A stretch of 64,000 nucleotides of DNA, from contig JAETNR010000003.1 in assembly GCA_021772055.1 (NCBI GenBank), forward strand, positions 89,515-153,514, given 5' to 3'. A model generated the notes under the pieces. That model did no database searches, had not been told where the DNA came from, and saw only the letters and a program-made list of their open reading frames with translations. Shown one piece after another: positions 52,484 through 61,574 of this stretch (its first letter is position 1; each line of letters begins with the position of its first letter). This DNA is from Blautia sp. (GTDB taxonomy: Bacteria; Bacillota; Clostridia; Lachnospirales; Lachnospiraceae). Made by a program: the position numbers and the translations under genes.

Positions 52484-53467
52484 ATGGAATTGATTCAAAG
52501 ACCAAGAAGACTGCGGGGCAGTGAAGTACTGCGAAAAATGGTAAGGGAGACCAGAATGGACAAATCGTCCCTGATCTATCCCCTTTTTGTAAAAGAAGGA
52601 ACCGGAATCCAGGAAGAAATTCCTTCCATGGAGGGACAGTACCGCTATAGTGTGGATCGTCTTCCATATGAACTGGAGCGTCTTCAGAATGCAGGGGTGA
52701 GCAGCATTATGCTGTTTGGCATTCCAGACAAAAAGGATGAAGTGGGAAGCGGCGCCTATGTTCAGGACGGGATCGTGCAGCGTGCCCTTCGGGAAGCAAA
52801 AAAGCAGTTCCCGGATTTATACTATATTACAGATGTCTGCATGTGCGAATATACGTCTCATGGGCATTGCGGCGTGCTTTGCGGACATGAGGTGGATAAT
52901 GATGGAACTTTGAAGCTTCTGGCAAAAACCGCTCTTTCCCATGTACAGGCAGGAGCAGATATGGTAGCGCCCTCTGATATGATGGACGGCCGTGTAAGAG
53001 CAATCCGGGATTGCCTGGACAGCAATGGATATACCGGCACACCGATCATGTCTTATGCTGTGAAATATGCCTCTGCATTTTACGGCCCGTTCCGTGATGC
53101 AGCAGGTTCTGCACCATCCTTCGGAGACCGCAAGAGCTATCAGATGGATTTCCACAACCGCAGGGAGGGAATGAAGGAAGCACTTACGGATATTGAAGAG
53201 GGTGCAGACATCATTATGGTAAAACCGGCTATGTCCTATCTGGATATGGTCTCCGAAATCAGCAAGGCTACGAATGTTCCGGTTGCAGCCTATAGTGTCA
53301 GCGGAGAATATGCGATGGTAAAAGCGGCAGCCAGGATGGGCTGGATCGATGAAGAAAGAATCATCTGTGAGATGGCAGTGGGAACTTACCGTGCCGGAGC
53401 CCAGATTTATATCACCTATTTTGCAAAAGAACTGGCAAAGTTTATGGATGAAGGGAGAATCGGCTGA
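52484..53467 (+). CDS. hemB: Porphobilinogen synthase
   Basis: The 327-residue protein has a zinc-binding Cys group DVCMCEYTSHGHCGVL, the Schiff-base Lys region SYAVKYASAFYGPFRDA and MVKPAMSYLDMV. It joins two 5-aminolevulinate molecules. The Cys group points to the zinc-dependent type. Its stop overlaps the hemL start. Confidence 0.96.
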   Translation: MELIQRPRRLRGSEVLRKMVRETRMDKSSLIYPLFVKEGTGIQEEIPSMEGQYRYSVDRLPYELERLQNAGVSSIMLFGIPDKKDEVGSGAYVQDGIVQRALREAKKQFPDLYYITDVCMCEYTSHGHCGVLCGHEVDNDGTLKLLAKTALSHVQAGADMVAPSDMMDGRVRAIRDCLDSNGYTGTPIMSYAVKYASAFYGPFRDAAGSAPSFGDRKSYQMDFHNRREGMKEALTDIEEGADIIMVKPAMSYLDMVSEISKATNVPVAAYSVSGEYAMVKAAARMGWIDEERIICEMAVGTYRAGAQIYITYFAKELAKFMDEGRIG

Positions 53468-54738
53468 TGACAAGATCAGAAGCATTATTTGCACGTGCAG
53501 TGAAGAGAATTCCGGGAGGTGTCAACAGCCCGGTCCGTGCCTACGGAGCCATTGGAGAAGCCCCCAGGTTCATTGAGAGGGCTGATGGCTGTTATATTTA
53601 CGATGTGGACGGAAAACGGTATATTGACTATATCGACTCCTGGGGACCTATGATTCTGGGACATAATTTTTCTGCTATCAGGGAGAGCGTGATCAAAGCC
53701 AGCGAAAATGGCTTAAGCTTTGGCTGCGCTACAGAGATCGAAGTGGAAATGGCAGAGTTTATCTGTGAACATATTCCCCATGTGGAGATGATTCGTATGG
53801 TAAATTCCGGTACGGAAGCAGTGATGAGCGCTGTCCGTGCGGCAAGGGGATTTACCGGAAGAAATAAGATCATCAAGTTTGCCGGCTGCTATCACGGACA
53901 CAGCGATGCCATGCTGGTTAGTGCAGGCTCTGGTGTGATGACCAGCGGCGTGCCGGACAGTGCTGGCGTGCCGGACGGATGCACCAGAGATACCATGACG
54001 GCTGTCTACAATGACCTGGAGAGTGTGCGCGCGTTAATGGAGCAGGCACGGGGAGAAGTTGCCGCAGTGATCGTGGAGCCTGTGGGGGCGAATATGGGCG
54101 TTGTGCCGCCTGTGGATGGCTTCCTGAAAGGGCTTAGAGAGCTTTGCGATCAACATGGTGCCCTGCTGATTTTTGATGAGGTAATCACAGGTTTCCGCCT
54201 GGCTTTCGGAGGGGCTGCAGAGTATTTCGGCATCCGCCCGGATATGGTTACTTACGGTAAGATTATTGGTGCAGGAATGCCGGTAGGCGCTTACGGCGGA
54301 CGCAGGGAGATCATGGAGATGGTTTCCCCTGTGGGCAAGGTTTATCAGGCCGGAACCTTAAGCGGAAATCCCATTGCCATGGCAGCAGGCCTTACCCAGC
54401 TTAAATATCTGTACCAGCATCCTGAAATCTATCAGGAACTTGCCGGAAAAGGAGAACTGCTTTACGGCGGAATGAGAGAGATTCTTGCGGAAAAGGAAAT
54501 TCACTTCCGGGTCAATTCCGTAGGATCCCTGGGCTGTCTGTTCTTCACAGACCGGGATGTGGTGGATTATACTTCTGCCAAAACGGCAGATACGGCGGCT
54601 TTTGCCCTGTATTTTAAGAAGATGCTGGAAAAAGGCATTCATCTGGCGCCCTCTCAGTTTGAGGCAATGTTCCTTTCCGCTGCCCATACGGAAGAGGTGA
54701 TCGGGGAAACCCTGGATACAGTGAAACAATGCATTTGA
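53467..54738 (+). CDS. hemL: Glutamate-1-semialdehyde 2,1-aminomutase
   Basis: The 423-residue PLP enzyme has GGVNSPVRAYGAIG, FDEVITGFRLAFGGAAEYF and the PLP Lys in VTYGKIIGAGMPVGAYGG. It forms 5-aminolevulinate from the product of HemA. It ends the hem operon: the six genes carry glutamyl-tRNA to sirohydrochlorin, which enters the cobalamin pathway. hemE and later heme genes are not in the window. Confidence 0.96.
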   Translation: MTRSEALFARAVKRIPGGVNSPVRAYGAIGEAPRFIERADGCYIYDVDGKRYIDYIDSWGPMILGHNFSAIRESVIKASENGLSFGCATEIEVEMAEFICEHIPHVEMIRMVNSGTEAVMSAVRAARGFTGRNKIIKFAGCYHGHSDAMLVSAGSGVMTSGVPDSAGVPDGCTRDTMTAVYNDLESVRALMEQARGEVAAVIVEPVGANMGVVPPVDGFLKGLRELCDQHGALLIFDEVITGFRLAFGGAAEYFGIRPDMVTYGKIIGAGMPVGAYGGRREIMEMVSPVGKVYQAGTLSGNPIAMAAGLTQLKYLYQHPEIYQELAGKGELLYGGMREILAEKEIHFRVNSVGSLGCLFFTDRDVVDYTSAKTADTAAFALYFKKMLEKGIHLAPSQFEAMFLSAAHTEEVIGETLDTVKQCI

Positions 54739-54766
54739 GAAAATGCAATGGATGCATTTAGAAATA

Positions 54767-54795
54767 TTGTCCTTCAAAAGGCTTTATGTTATAAT
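54767..54795 (+). promoter_or_regulatory. Promoter of the lactonase-like gene
   Basis: TTGTCC, 17-bp spacer, TATAAT, 69 bp before the start at 54865. Confidence 0.65.
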
Positions 54796-54864
54796 AGCAG
54801 GAGCGGAATATAAGTGAAACAAGCTTATAGGAAGGATACGAGAAGACAGTGGGAGGCAGGACGA

Positions 54865-55971
54865 ATGGAAAATATGAAATATGTAGCCTATGTGGGAACC
54901 TATACACACGGAAACAGTAAGGGCATTCATGTGTATGATGTAGATGTGGAGAATGGTGTACTGACAGAGCGTGCTGAGGTGAAAGTCAGCAATGCATCCC
55001 ACACAGCTATTTCCAAGAACAGAAGATTTCTTTATTCAATCGAGGATGAAGGAGTTGCCGTATTTAAGAGAGACGAGAACGGCGACCTGGAGCGTATTAA
55101 CAGCGTCAATATTGATGGAATGCGCGGCTGCTTCCTTGCTACAGACGTGGATGGCAAATATTTATATGTGGCAGGCTACCATGACGGAAAAGTAACGGTT
55201 GTTCATACCCATAAAGACGGCCGTCTGGGAAGCCTGATGGACGGAGTATTCCATACCGGCCTTGGAAGTGTTGCAGAACGTAATTTCCGTCCTCATGTAA
55301 ACTGTGTGCGTCCTACTCCGGATAATAAATACTTGTGTGCAGTAGATAACGGGATCGACCAGGTGAAGATTTACCGGATCAATAAGAGAAGACATAAACT
55401 GGAGCTTGTGGATATTTTAAGATGCCCCAGAGAGAGCGGGCCGCGTATTCTGCGTTTCAGCGCTGACGGACGTTTTGTGTATATTCTTTTTGAACTGAGC
55501 AATGAGATTAAAGTCTACAGCTATGACGGAACTGGAAATACGCCGGAATTCGAGCTGCTTCAGACTATTTCCACGTTGACGAAGCGGGATGAGGATTCCA
55601 TTCATAATGCGGCATCCGGTCTTGCGCTGGCACCGGACGGCAAGCATCTGTTCTGTACAACAGCAGGAGAGAACACAGTTTCCATGTATGAGATCGATCC
55701 GGAAACCGGTCTTCTGGAAAAGAAATTTACACTTCCCATCAGCGGAGATTATCCCAAGGATCTGGTGATCTTTCCGGATAATCAGCATATTGCCATTGCA
55801 AACCACGCAAGCAATACCATTACCACCTTTAAGGTAGATTATGAGAAAAATATCATCATAATGAACAGCAAACCGCTGAAAGTGGAGACTCCCAACAGTA
55901 TCCATATGTGGCTTGTCCCGGATCTGAATAATCCGGCAGATGATATTCAGTATGAAGAGCCTGAGGAATGA
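54865..55971 (+). CDS. Lactonase-family seven-bladed propeller (YkgB/Pgl-like)
   Basis: The start at 54865 has GGGAGG at 54850-54855; a GTG at 54814 is upstream but has no site. The 368-residue protein begins KYVAYVGTYTHGNSKGIHVY and repeats the propeller pattern with HVNCVRPTPDNKYLCAVDNG and ASGLALAPDGKHLFCTTAGE. These match the 6-phosphogluconolactonase-like propeller family (YbhE type). The substrate may be 6-phosphogluconolactone or another lactone. It has its own promoter and a terminator shared with aroC. Confidence 0.85.
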   Translation: MENMKYVAYVGTYTHGNSKGIHVYDVDVENGVLTERAEVKVSNASHTAISKNRRFLYSIEDEGVAVFKRDENGDLERINSVNIDGMRGCFLATDVDGKYLYVAGYHDGKVTVVHTHKDGRLGSLMDGVFHTGLGSVAERNFRPHVNCVRPTPDNKYLCAVDNGIDQVKIYRINKRRHKLELVDILRCPRESGPRILRFSADGRFVYILFELSNEIKVYSYDGTGNTPEFELLQTISTLTKRDEDSIHNAASGLALAPDGKHLFCTTAGENTVSMYEIDPETGLLEKKFTLPISGDYPKDLVIFPDNQHIAIANHASNTITTFKVDYEKNIIIMNSKPLKVETPNSIHMWLVPDLNNPADDIQYEEPEE

Positions 55972-55986
55972 TTTCCTTAAGGCGTG

Positions 55987-56045
55987 AAGATAAAAAAAGA
56001 AGTACAGGGAGTTTTCCGGCTCCCTGTACTTCTTTTTTTTATCTT
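55987..56045. terminator. Bidirectional terminator between the lactonase-like gene and aroC
   Basis: AGAAGTACAGGGAG and CTCCCTGTACTTCT pair perfectly around an 8-nt loop, flanked by A- and T-runs that extend the pairing to AAGAT/ATCTT. Confidence 0.92.
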
Positions 56046-56066
56046 GTATATGGATGGAAACGGCAG

Positions 56067-57167
56067 TCAGCGAAGAGCGCCGTAAAAATCCTTAATAGGA
56101 TCCAGACGGGCACTCATATTGGACATCAGTGCATCGGCAAGGGTGATGGCACACATGGATTCCACTACTACCACAGCTCTTGGGACAATAACCGGATCAT
56201 GGCGGCCGTGAATCTCCAGCGTAATGTTTTCTCCGCTGCTGGAAACCGTCTCCTGAGGCCTGCTGATGGAAGGCGTGGGCTTCACGGCTGCCCGGAGAAT
56301 GATTTCACTGCCGTCGCTGATGCCGCCCATGATCCCTCCGGCGTGATTGGAGGTTTTCTGGATGGTGCCATTCTGGCTGCAGAAGCCGTCATTGTCTGTG
56401 GAACCATTCAGTACTGCTGCCTGCATTCCGTCACCGATCTCTACTGCCTTTACGGCGCCGATGGACATGACTGCCTGTGCAAGCAGGGCGTCCAGTTTCC
56501 CGAAAACAGGGTCTCCAAGGCCTGCCGGGACACCGGTGATCCGGCATTCAATGACCCCGCCTGCGCTGTCCTTTTTTTGCATACACTTCTCAAGGTAGGA
56601 TCCTGCTTTTTCTGCTGCAGCGGCATCCGGCATGTAGAAATCATTTTTTAAGATTTCCTCAGGATGAAACTCAGTAATGGAAACAGGGCCGATGGATCTG
56701 GTGTAGGTGCAGAAGCGGATGCCAAGCTCTTCAAGGAGTCTGGCTGCGATGGCTCCGGCAGCGGTACGTCCGATGGTCTCCCTTCCGGAAGAACGGCCGC
56801 CTCCCCGATAGTCACGGATGCCGTACTTCTGGTCAAAAGTATAATCCGCATGTCCCGGACGGTAGGAAACGGCAATGTTTCCGTAATCCCGGGAACGCTG
56901 GTCTGTATTTCGAACCATAACAGAAATCGGCGTGCCTGTAGTTTTTCCTTCAAAAACACCGGAGAGTATTTCTGCAAGATCCCCTTCTTTTCGTGCTGTT
57001 GTATAGCGGCTCTGCCCGGGTTTTCTTCGGTCAAGGAATTTCTGAATATCTTCTTCTGAGAGCGGAAGTCCTGCAGGACATCCGTCAATCACGGCTCCGA
57101 GGGCTTTTCCGTGAGATTCTCCCCAGGTTGTTACAGTAAATAGATTTCCAAATGATGATTTTCCCAT
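56067..57167 (-). CDS. aroC: Chorismate synthase
   Basis: The 366-residue protein starts MGKSSFGNLFTVTTWGESHG, the family signature, and contains GRSSGRETIGRTAAGAIA and GGIMGGISDGSEI. It eliminates phosphate from EPSP to give chorismate and needs reduced FMN. It is a single gene on the minus strand, divergent from the CorA gene, with its own promoter. Length is normal. Confidence 0.97.
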   Translation of the reverse strand: MGKSSFGNLFTVTTWGESHGKALGAVIDGCPAGLPLSEEDIQKFLDRRKPGQSRYTTARKEGDLAEILSGVFEGKTTGTPISVMVRNTDQRSRDYGNIAVSYRPGHADYTFDQKYGIRDYRGGGRSSGRETIGRTAAGAIAARLLEELGIRFCTYTRSIGPVSITEFHPEEILKNDFYMPDAAAAEKAGSYLEKCMQKKDSAGGVIECRITGVPAGLGDPVFGKLDALLAQAVMSIGAVKAVEIGDGMQAAVLNGSTDNDGFCSQNGTIQKTSNHAGGIMGGISDGSEIILRAAVKPTPSISRPQETVSSSGENITLEIHGRHDPVIVPRAVVVVESMCAITLADALMSNMSARLDPIKDFYGALR

Positions 57168-57216
57168 AGTCGTCCTTTCTATAACCGTTAAATTGGTTCA
57201 ATGTGATCTGGAAATT

Positions 57217-57245
57217 ATTATAACGAAGTATAAAAAAATTGTAAA
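57217..57245 (-). promoter_or_regulatory. Promoter of aroC
   Basis: Minus strand: TTTACA, 17-bp spacer, TATAAT. Confidence 0.65.
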
Positions 57246-57260
57246 CCGAAACCATTGGAA

Positions 57261-57289
57261 TTGACAAAAAACTATCTACTATTTATAAT
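57261..57289 (+). promoter_or_regulatory. Promoter of the CorA-type gene
   Basis: TTGACA, 17-bp spacer, TATAAT, an exact consensus. It places transcription near 57296 and rules out a translation start at 57255. Confidence 0.85.
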
Positions 57290-57350
57290 GGAAGTTGAAT
57301 TTTTTATAAGCATTGTGGGGGAAATAGATCATAGAAGGGAAGTGGTAATC

Positions 57351-58292
57351 GTGATAAGGATGTTTAAGTCAATTGATGGTGCTATTCATCAGATTCAGGA
57401 ACCACAGGATGGGTGCTGGATCGCTTTGACGAATCCGACTGCAACCGAGGTCTTTGAAATATCAGAGCAATTTGAGATAGAGGTTGACGATCTGCGAGCC
57501 CCTTTGGATGTGGAAGAACGTTCCCGTATCGAAGTGGAGGATACTTATACCCTGATTCTTGTGGATGTCCCGATCATAGAGGAGCGTAATGATAAGGATT
57601 GGTATGGTACCATTCCTCTTGGCATTATTGTAACGGATAAAATGATCTTTACGGTTTGTCTGGAAGATACACAGGTACTGACCAGATTTATGGAAGGACG
57701 TGTACGCAACTTTTTCACTTATATGAAGACTCGCTTCATTCTGCAGATACTTTACCGGAATGCGAGTATGTATCTGCGCTATCTGCGTATTATAGATAAA
57801 AAGAGTGAACAGGTGGAAGAGAAGCTGCATTTATCTCCAAGAAATCAGGAACTGATCGAGCTTCTGGAACTGGAAAAATCTCTGGTATACTTTACCACCT
57901 CCCTACGTTCTAATGAGGTGGTGCTGGAGAAGTTGCTGAAGGTGGACAGTATTAAGAAGTACCCGGAGGATACGGAGCTTTTGGATGATGTTATCATCGA
58001 GAATACCCAGGCCATTGAGATGGCGAATATTTACAGCGGAATTTTAAAGAGCATGATGGATGCCTTTGCTTCGGTTATTTCCAATAATCTGAATGATGTG
58101 ATGAAGGTTCTGTCTATCATTACCATTGTAATGAGTATTCCGACGATGGTATTTGGTGCTTATGGAATGAACCTAAATCCGGCGGGGATGCCCTTTTCAA
58201 GTACCCAGTGGGGATTTTTGGTCATCATTTTGCTTTCCCTGGCTGCCAGCATCATTGCAGCAATCGTTCTTACAAAGAAACGCTTTTTCTGA
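57351..58292 (+). CDS. corA: CorA-family divalent cation transporter
   Basis: Start GTG 57351 with AAGGGAAGTGG before it, or ATG 57360 nine bases on; the frame from 57255 begins upstream of the promoter's own start point. The 313-residue protein has a large acidic cytosolic part, then two C-terminal membrane helices with the selectivity motif YGMNLNP (GMN). CorA channels pass magnesium and sometimes cobalt. Cobalt supply would suit the neighbouring cobalamin genes, but this is an inference only. Confidence 0.9.
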   Translation: MIRMFKSIDGAIHQIQEPQDGCWIALTNPTATEVFEISEQFEIEVDDLRAPLDVEERSRIEVEDTYTLILVDVPIIEERNDKDWYGTIPLGIIVTDKMIFTVCLEDTQVLTRFMEGRVRNFFTYMKTRFILQILYRNASMYLRYLRIIDKKSEQVEEKLHLSPRNQELIELLELEKSLVYFTTSLRSNEVVLEKLLKVDSIKKYPEDTELLDDVIIENTQAIEMANIYSGILKSMMDAFASVISNNLNDVMKVLSIITIVMSIPTMVFGAYGMNLNPAGMPFSSTQWGFLVIILLSLAASIIAAIVLTKKRFF

Positions 58293-58337
58293 GAGAAGGC
58301 GGCATCTTTCCGAAATAATGAAGGAGATGAGATTTTT

Positions 58338-59216
58338 ATGAAGTGGATTGACAAACTGGAACGAAAATTCGGCAGGTATGGGATTCCCAATCTGACGGTA
58401 TATGTAATTGCCTGTTATGTGCTGGGGTATCTTCTGCTGTATCTGAATCCATCAGTGCTCAGCATGCTGAGCCTGGACGTTTCCCAAATCCTGAGGGGGC
58501 AGATCTGGCGTCTTGTGACCTGGGTAATCTATCCGCCATCCTCGGAAAACCTGCTGTTTTTTGTGATTACTATTCTGTTTTTTTATTATCCCATTGGGAC
58601 CTCCCTGGAACGTACATGGGGAACTTTCCGGTATACGCTGTATATTTTTTCGGGAATTTTCTTTACAGTGATCGGTGCGTTTCTGCTGTATATTGTGACA
58701 GGAGGTGTGGTGGAACTGGGCGGATTCCGCGTTGCTCTGGGAGGAAGCATTTTTAATACGTATTATATCAGTATGTCTATTTTCCTGGCATTGGCAGCAA
58801 CCTACCCCAATATGCAGGTGCTGCTGATGTTTGTGATCCCGGTGAAGATGGGCTGGATCGCTGTCCTTTATGTTGTGATGATCCTCTTTAATATCCTTAG
58901 TTATATCCGGCAGGGATTGTGGTTTATGGTAGTCCCGATCGTGGCTTCTCTTCTGAATTTTGTGATCTATTATCTGGGAACCAGGGATCTGTACCGCTAC
59001 AACCCCAAAGAGATCCGCAGAAAACAGGAGTTTAAAAAGGCGGTTGCAGGAAGCCGGGTAAATGGGGGCACAGGAGGCATCAGCAAGCATAAATGTGCCA
59101 TCTGTGGCAGGACTGAACTGGACGATCCCAATCTGGAGTTTCGTTTTTGTTCCAGATGCAAAGGAAATTATGAATATTGTCAGGATCACTTATTTACCCA
59201 TGAGCATGTGAAGTAA
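58338..59216 (+). CDS. Rhomboid-like membrane protein lacking the catalytic Ser motif, with zinc ribbon
   Basis: The 292-residue protein has about six membrane helices with rhomboid-like features (QIWRLVTWVIYPPSSENLLFF, LERTWGTFRYTLYIFSG, ATYPNMQVLLMFVIPVKMGW). The GxSG motif of active rhomboids is absent; the place before the YPN helix reads GGSIFNTYYISMS. It is therefore probably an inactive rhomboid or Derlin-like protein. The C-terminal 45 residues form a zinc ribbon (CAICGRTE, CSRCKGNYEYCQDH). It follows the CorA gene by 45 bp and precedes the decarboxylase gene by 32 bp. Confidence 0.8.
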   Translation: MKWIDKLERKFGRYGIPNLTVYVIACYVLGYLLLYLNPSVLSMLSLDVSQILRGQIWRLVTWVIYPPSSENLLFFVITILFFYYPIGTSLERTWGTFRYTLYIFSGIFFTVIGAFLLYIVTGGVVELGGFRVALGGSIFNTYYISMSIFLALAATYPNMQVLLMFVIPVKMGWIAVLYVVMILFNILSYIRQGLWFMVVPIVASLLNFVIYYLGTRDLYRYNPKEIRRKQEFKKAVAGSRVNGGTGGISKHKCAICGRTELDDPNLEFRFCSRCKGNYEYCQDHLFTHEHVK

Positions 59217-59248
59217 GAGATGAGGACTGACGCGAGGAGAGGAAGATT

Positions 59249-60526
59249 ATGAAGAAAAAACCATTTGTAACGCTGGAGAAGCTGCAAGAAATCACAGCAA
59301 AATACCCAACTCCCTTCCATCTCTATGATGAAAAGGGAATCCGCGAAAATGCCAGAGCACTGAAAGAGGCATTTTCATGGAATAAAGGATTTAAAGAATT
59401 TTTTGCTGTAAAGGCGACTCCAAATCCGTATCTGATTCAGATCCTTCAGGAATATGGCTGCGGCTGCGATTGTTCTTCCATGACAGAGCTTATGCTGTCC
59501 AGGGCAATCGGCTGTAAAGAAGGGGATATTATGTTCTCTTCCAACGATACGCCGGAGGAAGAGTTTCGCTATGCAGATAAAATCGGCGGGATTATCAATC
59601 TGGATGACATTACCCATATTGAATGTGTGGAAAGAGCAGTGGGGAGCATTCCCAGGACCATAAGCTGCCGTTACAATCCGGGCGGACTGTTTAAAATCAG
59701 CAATGATATTATGGATAACCCGGGGGATGCCAAATACGGTATGACTACAGAACAGATTTTTGAGGCGTTCCGGATCCTGAAGGCAAAGGGCGCAGAGGAA
59801 TTTGGCATTCACGCTTTTCTTGCAAGCAATACGGTGACGAATGAATACTATCCCATGCTTGCAAAGGTAATGTTTGAGCTTGCAGTGAAGCTTCAGAAGG
59901 AGACAGGGGCACATATTAAATTTATCAATCTGTCAGGAGGGATTGGGATTGCGTACCGGCCTGACCAGACGCCAAATGACATTCATGCCATCGGAGAAGG
60001 TGTCCGCAGAGTATATGAGGAAGTGCTTGTTCCGGAGGGAATGGGCGATGTGGCAATCTACACAGAGCTTGGCCGTTTTATGATGGGTCCCTACGGCTGC
60101 CTTGTAACCAGTGCGATTCATGAGAAGCATACCCATAAGGAATATATCGGTGTGGATGCCTGTGCAGTAAATCTGATGCGTCCTGCCATGTACGGGGCAT
60201 ATCATCACATTACGGTTATGGGTAAGGAGGAGGAACCCTGCGACCATATGTATGATATCACTGGATCTCTTTGTGAGAACAATGATAAATTTGCTATTGA
60301 CCGCTATCTGCCGAAAATAGACAAGGGAGACCTTCTGGTAATCCATGATACCGGTGCCCATGGCTTTGCGATGGGATATAATTACAACGGCAAGCTGAAA
60401 TCTGCCGAAATCCTTCTGCACGAAGATGGAAGTTTCGAAATGATCCGCAGGGCAGAAACCCCGAGGGATTACTTTGCTACCTTTGACTGCCTGCCAATCT
60501 ATGAAAAGCTGTTGGATGATGAATAA
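59249..60526 (+). CDS. lysA: Diaminopimelate decarboxylase-type PLP enzyme
   Basis: The 425-residue protein is a fold-III PLP enzyme with the Lys in FFAVKATPNPYL (about 52), the Gly-rich phosphate site NLSGGIGIAY and the Cys/Asp motif GSLCENNDKFA near the C-terminus, as in LysA. It would make lysine from meso-diaminopimelate. The branch is somewhat distinct from Bacillus LysA, so a related amino acid decarboxylase remains possible. It is separated by a hairpin from tRNA-Leu. Confidence 0.85.
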   Translation: MKKKPFVTLEKLQEITAKYPTPFHLYDEKGIRENARALKEAFSWNKGFKEFFAVKATPNPYLIQILQEYGCGCDCSSMTELMLSRAIGCKEGDIMFSSNDTPEEEFRYADKIGGIINLDDITHIECVERAVGSIPRTISCRYNPGGLFKISNDIMDNPGDAKYGMTTEQIFEAFRILKAKGAEEFGIHAFLASNTVTNEYYPMLAKVMFELAVKLQKETGAHIKFINLSGGIGIAYRPDQTPNDIHAIGEGVRRVYEEVLVPEGMGDVAIYTELGRFMMGPYGCLVTSAIHEKHTHKEYIGVDACAVNLMRPAMYGAYHHITVMGKEEEPCDHMYDITGSLCENNDKFAIDRYLPKIDKGDLLVIHDTGAHGFAMGYNYNGKLKSAEILLHEDGSFEMIRRAETPRDYFATFDCLPIYEKLLDDE

Positions 60527-60538
60527 GGTATAACAGAG

Positions 60539-60567
60539 GCAGAGTACCGGATTTCCGGTTACTCTGC
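60539..60567 (+). other. Hairpin downstream of the lysA-type gene
   Basis: GCAGAGTACCGG and CCGGTTACTCTGC pair with a bulged base. No T-run follows immediately, so termination may be inefficient. Confidence 0.5.
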
Positions 60568-60648
60568 GCTGTTGGCATCCAGGTTCTGCATTGCCTGCAG
60601 GGTTTGGGCATGAACAGAAAAAATGGTTCATAAAAATAAAAAAATTAC

Positions 60649-60677
60649 TTGCTAATATTTTGCTTTTATGATATTAT
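60649..60677 (+). promoter_or_regulatory. Promoter of tRNA-Leu
   Basis: TTGCTA, 17-bp spacer, TATTAT, 16 bp before the tRNA 5' end. Confidence 0.65.
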
Positions 60678-60693
60678 ATATATCGGTTCGAAT

Positions 60694-60776
60694 GCCGGCA
60701 TGTCGGAATGGCAGACGAGGCAGACTCAAAATCTGTTGTAGGCAACTACGTGTGGGTTCAAGTCCCACTGCCGGCA
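60694..60776 (+). tRNA. tRNA-Leu (anticodon CAA)
   Basis: Acceptor arms GCCGGCA/TGCCGGC, anticodon loop CTCAAAA giving CAA, a long variable arm as in class II tRNAs, and the GGTTCAAGTCC T-loop. CCA is not encoded. The AT-rich gene block begins just after it. Confidence 0.95.
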
Positions 60777-60785
60777 CTATTTATT

Positions 60786-60817
60786 CCCTGTAAATGTTGA
60801 TTTTACAGGGTTTTTTA
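60786..60817 (+). terminator. Terminator of tRNA-Leu
   Basis: CCCTGTAAA and TTTTACAGGG pair, followed by TTTTTT. Confidence 0.85.
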
Positions 60818-60834
60818 TTACCCTCGATTAGGTG

Positions 60835-60875
60835 GTAAACACAATAGTAAGCAAAATAGTAAGCACTCAAATAAG
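60835..60875. repeat. Short direct repeats after tRNA-Leu (possible integrase arm sites)
   Basis: AATAGTAAGCA occurs twice in tandem (ACAATAGTAAGCAAAATAGTAAGCAC). Tandem arm repeats of this size next to a tRNA 3' end are common in integrase attachment regions. No integrase gene is in the window. Confidence 0.35.
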
Positions 60876-60928
60876 TAAGAAGGGAGAGTCGTATAGTTTC
60901 CGCTTAAAAAAGAATAAACTTTGCTGAA

Positions 60929-60981
60929 AAGCGTTAAGATAAGTTTGCAATTTAGTTGTAGATTTATCCTAGCGCTTTTTT
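60929..60981 (+). terminator. Terminator-like hairpin in the non-coding start of the element
   Basis: AAGCGTTAAGATAA and TTATCCTAGCGCTT pair with three mismatches or wobbles, then TTTT. The rest of 60,820-61,120 holds no frame that I can support. Confidence 0.45.
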
Positions 60982-61120
60982 GATGTTCAAAAATAGCATA
61001 TAAAATAATCAAATCAATTCATCATGTCTGCTACATCTACAATATCTATATAACCTCGTATTTTGACTTCTGACAGACTTTTATGATAAACCCCAGGGAG
61101 ATATGAAAGGAGATGATAAA

Positions 61121-61303
61121 ATGGTAAATAAAGGCGATTACGTTGCTGAGAACCAACAGTATTACCAAGTTATAGCTGCTTTGGGTTCAACAATATACCT
61201 GCTGCCTATTTCCAAAAACAAGATAGAAAAAAATACACAGCAACAAAATATGGCAGATATAAAGCAGCAATATAGAAAAATTGAATATGTACAGAGCAAA
61301 TAA
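61121..61303 (+). CDS. Small protein of unknown function
   Basis: A 60-residue product starting MVNKGDYVAENQQYYQVI, with AAGGAGA before the ATG; the in-frame ATG at 61103 is part of that site. I do not recognise it. It is rich in Gln and Asn and has no membrane segment. It is the first gene of the AT-rich block, whose genes all have strong AAGGAGA sites and small sizes. Confidence 0.5.
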   Translation: MVNKGDYVAENQQYYQVIAALGSTIYLLPISKNKIEKNTQQQNMADIKQQYRKIEYVQSK

Positions 61304-61391
61304 GTGATCCAGATGATATATGGGTGCAAATTTTGCTCTAATTAAAATGTTAATTTCATTTACAGAAAAATTGAAAAGGAGATGATTCAAG

Positions 61392-61574
61392 ATGAATGAA
61401 AAAAGGTTCCAATGCAAAAAATGTGACTATTTAAAGTGTATTGCTATTAATAAGCAGATGTATTATTGCAATCACGAAGGGAGAAGTGATGATATGGGAA
61501 AACTTGGGGAAAACGCGATACCAGAAGTTAGTCCTCAATGGTGCCCTTTAAGAGGAAAACATCATGTATGGTAA
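61392..61574 (+). CDS. Small Cys-rich, probably zinc-binding protein
   Basis: A 60-residue product with CKKCDYLKC near the N-terminus, then YYCNHEG and QWCPLRG: six Cys and His in pairs, consistent with a zinc finger or knuckle. AAAAGGAGATG lies before the start. It overlaps the next gene by 11 bp. Function unknown. Confidence 0.55.
   Translation: MNEKRFQCKKCDYLKCIAINKQMYYCNHEGRSDDMGKLGENAIPEVSPQWCPLRGKHHVW

Noticed and set aside
57255..57350. N-terminal extension of the CorA protein
   Set aside because: A consensus promoter at 57261-57289 lies inside it, so it would not be transcribed.
60835..60875. CRISPR repeat
   Set aside because: Only two short tandem copies without spacers of constant size.
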